This document shows positions 10,372-16,962 of a stretch of DNA of 21,957 bases, piece after piece. The stretch covers positions 1-21,957 of the forward strand of contig JAGFNK010000783.1 of assembly GCA_025769875.1 (NCBI GenBank). Reading direction: 5' to 3'. This stretch comes from Russula earlei. Its lineage: Eukaryota > Basidiomycota > Agaricomycetes > Russulales > Russulaceae. The notes beneath the pieces are model-generated. The model was not told where the DNA came from. It searched no databases and saw only the letters and a program-made list of their open reading frames with translations. Position numbers and translations under genes: made by a program. The stretch's first letter is position 1. Each line of letters opens with the position of its first letter.

Positions 10372-11315
10372 ATGTATACGATCGACCACGCCGAGCGTGC
10401 TCTTCGGCAACACGATCCGACCGAGAAGACCCTCAAACGATACAGTATTCCTGTACTACAGGAGTTATGTGTCAAGCGCGGCATCGATGTGGGTGGCTCG
10501 AGTCGCCCGCTGAAGAAGCCATATATCGATGCACTATTGATCCACGTGAGATGAACTCACCGTCGCTTGTCCTTTATTCACCATGGAAGCTAGCGTGGGC
10601 AGCATAGTCGCAGGGACAGGGATCAATTAAGATTGAAGATTCGACTTCCGAATTTCTTGCCTCAACGCGTGATTACTCTCCCAAGACCTGACGGCACCTC
10701 TGAGCAGAGCATCGCCGATGAAAACCGAGGCCATCAACAGCAAGAACACAGCGATGAACCAGCAAGCACTTTCCGATTTACACAGCCCACAGCAGCGGAG
10801 CATTCACACAGCGAGGTCGACACATTCTACGTCCGGCATGCATTGACTCCAGCACCGACAGACGATCAAGAGAAGATGCCTGACGGAAATACTGATTGTA
10901 CGTCTGCTCCTGGGTGTCAGTCAAACACAATTGCAATTCCAAGCAAACGATCCTACCCTTTTGGGAAGGATGCGCCGAGGAAAAAAAGAAAAGTGGAAAG
11001 TTACATCCTTGTGAGGATTTACGAACAACGAAAGGACCTGGAACATATGAATGAGATCGAATATCCCTTGACGCCAGACGGTGGACTTGATCTTGTGGGG
11101 TTATCTCAAAAATTAAACGTCAGACAGTGCCAGGCAAGTCGGTTCAATATCATACCGATCTGTGGCGTTGGCTATGCTGACTGTCTCCTAAGGTGCTGGA
11201 CGCCCGCTCTTCACGACCGTGGTTTAGCAAGCGCCTTGTTTTGGAAAGCGGTGCCATTAGGCTGTTGAAAGCAAAAGAAGGGTATTTACGGGTGGTAGTT
11301 CAATCATCCTCGTAG
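10372..11315 (+). CDS. SAP-domain protein with SV40-like nuclear signal (3 exons, 263 aa)
   Basis: Proposed exons 10372-10545, 10639-11133 and 11193-11315, all joined in phase 0 (58 + 165 + 40 codons). Residues about 18-56 form a SAP-like helix-extended loop-helix (LKRYSIPVLQELCVKRGIDV then LIHVR-type helix), a DNA- or scaffold-binding motif. Downstream is a Ser/Gln/Thr/Pro-rich linker and PRKKRKVES, almost identical to the SV40 large T nuclear localisation signal. The C-terminal part (YILVRIYEQRKDLEHMNEIEY... VLDARSSRPWFSKRLVLESG) is not recognised. The second intron is a GC-AG intron with the classic CAG|GCAAGT donor and a CTAAG acceptor. The first intron (93 bp) is less certain: donor GTGAGA is good, but the acceptor ATTGAAG was chosen to keep phase. 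It is convergent with the Myb gene, 320 bp away. Confidence 0.6.
11134..11192 (+). other. GC-AG intron in the SAP gene
   Basis: Fifty-nine bases beginning GCAAGT and ending CTAAG. GC donors are a rare minority class and normally show a strengthened CAG|GCAAGT consensus, as here. Removing it joins CAG to GTG in phase and extends the frame 40 codons to a TAG at 11313-11315. If retained, the frame continues only to 11268 with an unrelated tail. Confidence 0.65.
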
Positions 11316-11635
11316 CTGCTCAGTGATCGGAGGGTATAAACCACTACTGCAAGATCCCTGTTTCAGCCAACCCCATGCCTCTGTCTGTCCAGATATAACG
11401 ACCCCTCGTCGTCATCCCAAATTTACAGGCTTCTTTCATGCCGGCATTAAGTATCCACTGTACAAGAAACTGTGCATACAACCAATGCGTTTGTCCGACG
11501 GGATAGGACCTCAAATTATAGGAGTGTTACGATAGACTGGCAAATGATGGGGGGAGACGGAAAAACGAACATGATTGTTGTGGAAGGTAGCGGCTGTCTC
11601 GTTGCAACGGTCCATGTTATGAGGAGACATAACAT
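11316..11635. other. Convergent 3' gap, 320 bp
   Basis: Between the stops of the SAP gene (+) and the Myb gene (-); expected to hold both 3' UTRs. Open frames across it are shadows without conserved motifs. The Myb reading frame could continue here through an unrecognised intron. Confidence 0.45.
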
Positions 11636-12605
11636 CTATCGAGAATGTAACATGACAAGGCAGGCGAAATGGATTTCTTTGACATGGGGTGCCATTATAG
11701 ACCATTTGCTTTGACACTGCTTTGGTGTCCGGGTCGCTCCCATGGCCTTTGAAATGGAAACCCAAAATCCTCGAGCGGACATGTCCGATTTACCTTCCCG
11801 GGCCAACTCCTCAATTGCGTGATGAAGTTGGCCTTCCTCCTCCGAAGACCAGGCTCCTTTTCCATACAGATGCAGCGTCAGAAGGTCTTGATAGAACACA
11901 TATCAGGAGACATACCTCTCCGTCTGATGCCCTGATATTGTGTGTGTTGGCGAAACCGGTCGCTACAGTCGGCCGGTGAGCGCTGCACTAATTCTGCGAC
12001 GGCAACCCAGTCATTTCCTTTCTTCTGGACAGCTCTGTTGGGAGGAGGGAGATAAGAAAGGAAACATGTGGAGACTGACAGACGTCTCACCTGCGCAGCT
12101 GCTCATCCTCCGCAGCCCCCCACTTCCCTGCTTTAGCAAGGGGATCACGCGCACGCCGAACGTGGTAAAAGACGGACTTGACCCCCCTCTGGGGCACGGC
12201 ACGAGCTAAAGCACACATATAACACATATATCGGCATTACTTGAGTATACACCGACCGATGCGGCTCCAAAACCCATTAGTAGGCTGGGAAGAGTATATG
12301 AGATCATCCAACTGCTCGTCATCCAGGTCATTTTCCTAAACGGCAGTGCGTTAGCAAAACAAATGATGATTCCAATGCATTGCGCACCTTCTTGTACGTC
12401 CCTAATGCGGCATGAACTTGTCCTACCTCCTCCCTAGTGAACGGACCCTTACGACATGATATGCCTGAGCAAGTTGAAAATCACGTCTGAGGCTAGAAAC
12501 TTCAAAAGCTCACTCACCAGCGTCCCCGAATTGCTTGACACTCATCCATTGTGTTGCTAGGAACTCGGGTATGTCCTCTGGAGATACAGTACAATGCTGA
12601 TTCAT
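11636..12605 (-). CDS. Reb1/TTF1-like Myb (SANT) DNA-binding protein (6 exons, 232 aa)
   Basis: Exons on minus: 12605-12518, 12464-12388, 12335-12257, 12205-12091, 12034-11916 and 11856-11636, with introns of 53, 52, 51, 56 and 59 bp. All phases agree and total 233 codons. The start ATG has an in-frame TAG two codons upstream. The product has stacked Myb/SANT repeats: KGPFTREEVGQVHAALGTY with FWSRI (about 33-80), then YHVRRARDPLAKAGKWGAAED...WVAVAELVQRSPADCSDRF (about 95-145), then GAWSSEEEGQLHHAI...GFWVSISKAMGATRTPKQC (about 160-210). The YHVRRA and S/P-x-DC-x-DR-x-R signatures are those of Reb1 and TTF1, which bind rDNA terminators and act as replication or transcription roadblocks. At 232 aa it is much shorter than typical Reb1 proteins and is almost only DNA-binding domain. 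The C-terminus after QCQSKW is uncertain; Reb1 proteins usually continue. Confidence 0.8.
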
Positions 12606-12721
12606 ATGCTATATTTCCTGGAGGACATTAGTGAATGCGGAGGGACATACTTCGTTCCGACATACGCAATTGAGTATAACCAGGTGGAACGCAAAAAGGG
12701 GAAATGTTCATAGGTGGCGAG

Positions 12722-12780
12722 TTAAGTATCTGTCTACTACACGGCCGCTACGAGCCGGAGTCGCGGGCCGAAGTGGCCAC
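12722..12780 (+). repeat. Interspersed repeat copy R2 (core only)
   Basis: TTAAGTATCTGTCTACTACA followed by CGGCC (12722-12746) is nearly identical to the cores of R1 and R3. It is followed by GAGCCGGAGTCGCGGGCCG, matching the hairpin loop and 3' arm (CCGGAG...GGGCCG). The downstream blocks of R1 and R3 are missing. It lies about 117-175 bp upstream of the Myb start codon, antisense to that gene. Confidence 0.75.
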
Positions 12781-13179
12781 AGGAAGGAATTATTGCAGCA
12801 AGTCCCAAGTCTAATATAATAAGATTATTTCAGTGTCTCACTGTGGGGCACGAACACTGAGGATCCAAGGCGAACTATCTGAGTGTACAAGTAAGGCCGC
12901 TACGAGGTACGCGCATGCACGCGTACGCACTGGTAACTACATTTCAACTATGGACGGTGTTCTTTAATGACAGGTAAAGCAAATGTCCATGTGAGCGAAT
13001 CAAGTCCCTTTCCGTTCGCTAGGTGCAGCCTCGGCATGCGTGTGCATACAGGCGCGCGCGACTTTCGACACGTCATACGGTCTGTGCGCAAGCGCGCGAT
13101 GGGTGGTAAGGACGAAAAATGATAACTAGGGGTAATGTGTCACAGCGACAATAAGAGGAATGGGGACATACAGGACATC
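12781..13179. other. Intergenic region with alternating purine-pyrimidine tracts
   Basis: About 400 bp between the start of the Myb gene and the end of coiled-coil gene 1; no coding sequence is seen. It contains several CG/CA/TG alternating runs (12907-12930, about 13033-13062, about 13087-13098). The conserved donor of a possible 3' UTR intron of the coiled-coil gene lies at 13171. Confidence 0.5.
12907..12930. repeat. 24-bp strictly alternating purine-pyrimidine tract with inverted repeat
   Basis: Bases run Pu-Py without a break through GTACGCGCATGCACGCGTAC and CGCAC immediately after (overlapping at the last C). Within it GTACGCG and CGCGTAC are perfect inverted arms around CATGCA. Such CG/CA-rich alternation is the type of sequence that most readily adopts left-handed Z-DNA. 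Confidence 0.7.
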
Positions 13180-13641
13180 CTAGTTGGGTTCGCAGTCGAT
13201 GTAGATAATGTCCTGCTCAGCAGGGCCTTGAGGAGAGGCGATGGTCTGGAGGCGCGCGCGTTTACGCTGCCGGGATGAGCTTGATGCTGATGTGGGAGCG
13301 GGGTCCACAGCCTCACGCAGCCGGTCGAGATCCTGCTGCACACCTTGGAGTTCCCTCAGCACACCATCGAACTCCTGGCGGAGAGTGGTGAGCTCTTTGA
13401 AAGCTTCATCGCGCTCCTCTCCGAGACGATCAATCCGTTGCTGGAAAGGCTGAGCCTCCGCGCGGTCACGGGCTTCCCATGCGCGGGCCATTGACTCGTC
13501 GTCCTTGTGATCGTCGAGATGGAACTGCAAGTGGCGGCACACATGACATTGTTGGCCATGTGTGATGATGCGACGAGTCTGGTTGTAAGTCCAACGTAGG
13601 ACTGGAGGGGGAGGACGACCAGTCTGTTTGGTTCTGGCCAT
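13180..13641 (-). CDS. Coiled-coil protein 1 with histone H3-like N-terminus (153 aa)
   Basis: Single open frame from ATG 13641 to TAG 13180; the frame is open further upstream, but this is its first ATG. The sequence begins MARTKQTGRPPPP. After removal of the initiator Met, residues 1-6 equal those of histone H3 (ARTKQT), and Arg8 also matches. Then follow RWTYNQTRRIITHG, a C-x2-C-x-H-like cluster (QQCHVCRHLQFH, about residues 34-46), a heptad-rich coiled coil (about 55-115, QRIDRLGEERDEAFKEL... LQGVQQDLDRLREAV), a basic patch RQRKRARLQ, and an acidic end IIYIDCEPN. It is a paralogue of the gene at 14735-15421. The stop replaces a Gln codon of the paralogue, eight bases before a donor (GTATGT, 13171) present in both. 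Function unknown; the zinc and nuclear readings are inference. Confidence 0.65.
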   Translation of the reverse strand: MARTKQTGRPPPPVLRWTYNQTRRIITHGQQCHVCRHLQFHLDDHKDDESMARAWEARDRAEAQPFQQRIDRLGEERDEAFKELTTLRQEFDGVLRELQGVQQDLDRLREAVDPAPTSASSSSRQRKRARLQTIASPQGPAEQDIIYIDCEPN

Positions 13642-14252
13642 GTATAAGAGCTGAGTGAAAGACAAGACAAAAGAAAAAGGGAATCGCGGAATTACGTTGT
13701 GCCTGCTCGACTCTCCGCCCGTCGGGAATATGCTTATTGAAATGCAGGGGCCTCCTTTTTAGGAAATAGGTATGATCTGCACGCATGGAGGGAGAGGGAA
13801 GATGCAAGCGAGCGACTGTGGGAGAGAGAGAGGAGAGTGAGTCCAGGGAAGATCAGAGTGCCAGCATGAGGAGGTACGTACGTTCTTGCGGGGTCAACCA
13901 ATATACCCCCCCCATTCACATGTGCAACGCAACACATATGCACATATACGTAAAACACATATCGATATCAGCAATGAGACGTAAGTTTACAACATCCTGC
14001 TCATTAAGGTATGAAATGGCAAGCAAATAAATAAATAACACGGGGTTGTGAGGCCGCAATTATATGGACCCAGGAGAAGGGGAGAACTGGGAAACATGAG
14101 ACATCCACTTAGCCACAGCGACGACCACTACATACCACCCCAGCAGACTACCGTCCTCAGAAGCCTGAGCACATTACGTCGCTATTTAGCCAGTGACCGC
14201 CTCTGAAACACGATGTACGCGCTGTGAGATACAAATTCGGATTCCAAACAAA

Positions 14253-14711
14253 ATATGAACGATCACTGACTCGTGGTGGAACAAAGGGGAGACCTGATTC
14301 GTGAGCGCAAGGTTAAGTATCTGTCCACTACACGGCCTGTGCAAACCGGAGAACGACGGGCCGTAAGTGCCCTATCACCATGCGGCGATAATTGCCCTAT
14401 CACATGCGGCGATAATTGCCCCGATGACGGAGATATGCGCTTTCATGCAAAATTCTCCTGGCAAAATGCTGGATCTGGCGTGCTCACGTATGTAAAGTGT
14501 TTTGTGAATCTGGTCAGGAATGCTTGTCGTTCGGCCAGCCCTGAGGCAGATCTATGATCCCAGTGACGTCGTACGCTTTTGCCGGCCATAGTGCCGAGTG
14601 CACGGAGTTCATATCAATGGCATGTATTAAGTTTGAAGCGTCATATCGTAGTAAATCTACGAGGACTGTATCAAACCATGGAACATATTGACATTGTCAT
14701 GAACAACCTGC
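14253..14711 (+). repeat. Interspersed repeat copy R3 (about 459 bp)
   Basis: Block order matches R1: ATATGAACGATCACT (14253), core TTAAGTATCTGTC...CTACACGGCC (14313-14337), GGCCGTAAGTGCC (14359), GCGATAATTGCC with CCGATGACGGAGAT (to 14434), ATGCGCTTTCATGCAAA (14436) and TTGACATTGTCATGAACAAC with CTGC following (14688-14711). It is longer than R1 because of extra sequence of roughly 200 bp before the last block and a short internal duplication. ACGGCC (14332-14337) can pair with GGCCGT (14359-14364). Confidence 0.75.
14369..14417 (+). repeat. 24/25-bp tandem duplication inside R3
   Basis: GCCCTATCACCATGCGGCGA followed by TAATT (14369-14393) is immediately repeated as GCCCTATCACATGCGGCGAT then AATT (14394-14417), differing by one C. 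Absent from R1, so it arose in this copy. Confidence 0.85.
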
Positions 14712-14734
14712 TATGGTACATGCTATATCATATA

Positions 14735-15421
14735 TCAATCCTGTGAAGTCCTGGAGTCAGAGCAGCGATGAGTCATAGCAATAGGTGGGAGTGGAGGGGG
14801 GACATACGGTACATCCTGCTCAGATTCGCAGTCAATGGCAATGACGTCCCGCTCTGCATGACATAGTGGGGTTGAGGAGTCTTGATGAGCGATGGTCGCG
14901 AGGCGCAGGCGTTTATGCTGTCCGGATGAGCATGATGGGGAGGCGGGAGTGCAGCCCACAGTCTTGCGTGGCTGATCGACGGCACGATCCACAAGGGCGC
15001 GCTGTAGTTCGTTGCGCGCGTCGAGGCTCTCCTTCAGCTTCGTTCGCGCATTTCCGAGTTCCTGACGCAGCGCCGCGAGCTCTTCGAGGAAGTCGTCCCG
15101 CTCCTGTTCGAGACGATCAATCCTTCCCTGGAAAGGACGAGAAGCGGCGCGGTCACGGGCTTGATATGCAGAGTCCAGCGACTTTTCTTCTTCAGACTTT
15201 TCTTCGTCATCCATTGTAGCTGCGAGGTGATGCTCCTGCCACCTCCGGCAAGGAATGCAGTGGGACGGATGTGTGATGACGCGCAGCCTTTCGTTGTATC
15301 TCCAAGTCCAAGTCAAAGGCTTATGATGATAAGTCTTTTGGCCGCTTCTGCCAAACGGGGACCATGACGCGGACATAAAACCACCGCGTCTGTGAACAAG
15401 AATTTCTTTGGCTTCGGACAT
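14735..15421 (-). CDS. Coiled-coil protein 2, paralogue of the 13180-13641 gene (228 aa unspliced)
   Basis: Open frame from ATG 15421 to TGA 14735. Core features match paralogue 1 in order: W-x-YNERLRVITHPSHC, a C-x2-C cluster (CIPCRRWQEHH, about 57-67), an acidic stretch, QARDRAASRPFQGRIDRLEQERDDF leading into a long coiled coil (about 95-150), a basic patch GQHKRLRLATIA, and RDVIAIDCESEQD. Its N-terminus (MSEAKEILVHRRGG...) is about 25 residues longer and lacks the ARTKQT sequence. A strong donor, GTATGT, at 14807 with an acceptor CTCCAG at 14751 defines a 57-bp intron. Because 57 is divisible by 3 the same stop is used either way, so the protein is 228 aa (retained) or 209 aa (spliced). 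Function unknown; zinc binding is inferred from the Cys/His pattern. Confidence 0.62.
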   Translation of the reverse strand: MSEAKEILVHRRGGFMSASWSPFGRSGQKTYHHKPLTWTWRYNERLRVITHPSHCIPCRRWQEHHLAATMDDEEKSEEEKSLDSAYQARDRAASRPFQGRIDRLEQERDDFLEELAALRQELGNARTKLKESLDARNELQRALVDRAVDQPRKTVGCTPASPSCSSGQHKRLRLATIAHQDSSTPLCHAERDVIAIDCESEQDVPYVPPPLPPIAMTHRCSDSRTSQD

Positions 15422-15872
15422 GTCTGAGAAGGGACCTCGAAATGGAGAGCTGCGAGGAGATGTGAACGAAAAACGGTGGGGGCGGGATTTACGTATTGAG
15501 CTCCCGCCCGCTCATATGTTCCTGCCACGCTTTCTGAGTTATGCACTCGAGCCGAATAGAATTGAGTGAGCCGAGCTACTGATTGGCTCGTGGCTAAGTG
15601 GGCTAGTTAGCCGCTCGAGCCCGCTCGAGCCACGGGCTCAGATCCAAATCAGGCAGGGGCAGTCGTCGCAACGGGGCAGTCTTCCCTGCGTATGATAAGA
15701 TCTAAGCAAGATAATCGAAACTGAGCTGCCAGATAATAAAATTCGCATTGGTCGATCTGACATAGGCCAAAGGTAGGTGTGCGATGACTTCCAGACTAAT
15801 AAGTCTGTTGCAATACAGCAAAGCTCTTGCCAGTCAATTGGCTGATTGAGCGGGCGATTAGAATCATGGACT
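15422..15872. other. Intergenic region with CTCGAG-rich palindromes
   Basis: About 450 bp between the start of coiled-coil gene 2 and the 3' end of the GEVGR gene. It has a palindromic GC-rich block at about 15546-15640. The minus-strand open frame here (15638-15925) has no family features and overlaps the C-terminus of the neighbouring gene in another frame. Confidence 0.45.
15585..15634. repeat. Nested inverted and tandem repeats, CTCGAG-rich
   Basis: CGTGGCT (15589-15595) pairs with AGCCACG (15628-15634). Inside, GGCTA/TAGCC (15601-15605/15608-15612) forms a second stem, and CCGCTCGAGC occurs twice in tandem (15611-15630). Another CTCGAGCC lies at 15546. It may be a structured repeat or element end. 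Confidence 0.6.
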
Positions 15873-16567
15873 CTAGGAGTTGCCAGCGTACACACCTCTA
15901 CCTTTGCCCTTGGCAGCAGCTGCAAGCTCCTTATCCTTATCCTGCTGATTCTTTCTGGCTTTCTGGGCGCTGTTCTTCAAATAGACACGTAGATAGTCAT
16001 GTACTACCCAGTTGTTCTCAAACTTGAGGAGTATTGGAAATTCTGTGGAAGCCTGCCTGACATGATCAATTTTACATTGAACAATTGACAAAATATCGCA
16101 CCAGTTCACAGAGAAGCATAAGTTTGTCCTTGATTTGAAGGGAATATGGAACTGATGTGTCCAAATATGTGTCTGCCAGAGAGCATACTCTCTCCTGAAA
16201 AGATTTGAGCATGATAATTGCGCCCTGCACAAGTTGGTTATACTCTAATTTTAGGGTAGAGTCCACTTTCCCATCCGTGCTCTTGCTCAAGGACATTCTT
16301 GAGTGCGTATCCCCCACGTCCGACGCGACCGACCTCTCCTGAGGGCTTGGGTATGAGTGGTGAAGATGGCGTTGTTGGCGTCAGTGGCGATGGAGGTGCG
16401 GAGATGGACATTCCACTGGCGTGACTATTTTCCGATGTCGGGAACACATGCATCATGGCATGAGGCAGTGGAGGAACCAACTCTGGACTGAATCGGCATC
16501 TCATTGTTCCCGGCGAGAAGTGAGGGAGGAAGCGGCGATGATGGCAGCGAGGACGTATGCAAGGCAT
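15873..16567 (-). CDS. GEVGR-GGY family hypothetical protein (3 exons, 198 aa)
   Basis: Exons on minus: 16567-16244, 16194-16102 and 16052-15873, with two 49-bp introns, all phase 0 (108 + 31 + 59 codons). The N-terminal third is Pro/Ser-rich (MSISAPPSPLTPTTPSSPL) and leads into PKPSGEVGRVGRGGYALKNV, then RERVCSLADTYLDTS and the C-terminal FPILLKFENNWVVHDYLRVY with LKNSAQKARKNQQDKDKEL and an Ala/Lys/Gly-rich tail. I recognise the GEVGR...GGY...FPxLxxFExxWPxxDxLxxxLKN layout as a widespread, uncharacterised Agaricomycete family often in many copies; its role is unknown. It is divergent from the transposase gene, with 395 bp between starts. Start choice is provisional: internal Mets at MRCRF and MHVFP are possible. 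Confidence 0.7.
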
Positions 16568-16962
16568 GGGGAAAGATAGTAATTAATGTGAGAAGTACTG
16601 ATATTTTAAATAGCGTCGCCTACCTGGTTTGTTGTTGAAGCTCAGAAATACAACCACTCACGAAGAACAAGGGACAAAACGTAATGCAATAGAAGTGTTG
16701 TAGGGCTGCGATGATCCCTGGTTACTGGTCATTTGTTAGAGAGAATAAGAAAAGAAAATGAGCGTCAAGAGGATAAAGAGGAAACAACGAAGCCCATTAG
16801 GGTACATGACATGCAGAACTGAGACCCATGAAACAAGATCGCCACGAAAATTGATGTACAAGGCGTCAATTCGTTCAAGAAGGGATAGCGCTGAGGAACG
16901 GCTTCATATTTGGCAGTTAAAACCCACCATACGGAGGTGCATTACACCATAGAATCGCCATC
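16568..16962. other. Divergent spacer between GEVGR gene and transposase
   Basis: 395 bp, expected to hold both promoters. No gene or terminal inverted repeat recognised. Confidence 0.45.

Larger units (their letters stand above)
13642..14734. other. Intergenic region between the coiled-coil paralogues, carrying repeat R3
   Basis: About 1.1 kb. The proximal half should contain the promoter of coiled-coil gene 1; the distal half is interspersed repeat R3. Short CA/TG/TA-alternating runs occur at about 13917-13965. Small open frames here have no recognisable content. No gene is supported. Confidence 0.5.

Noticed and set aside
13601..13641. A real histone H3 gene
   Set aside because: Only the first residues match; there is no histone fold, and the rest is a coiled-coil protein with a paralogue next door.
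15540..15640. Terminal inverted repeat of the Plavaka element
   Set aside because: The palindromes pair locally; I found no matching inverted copy to the right of the transposase in this window.
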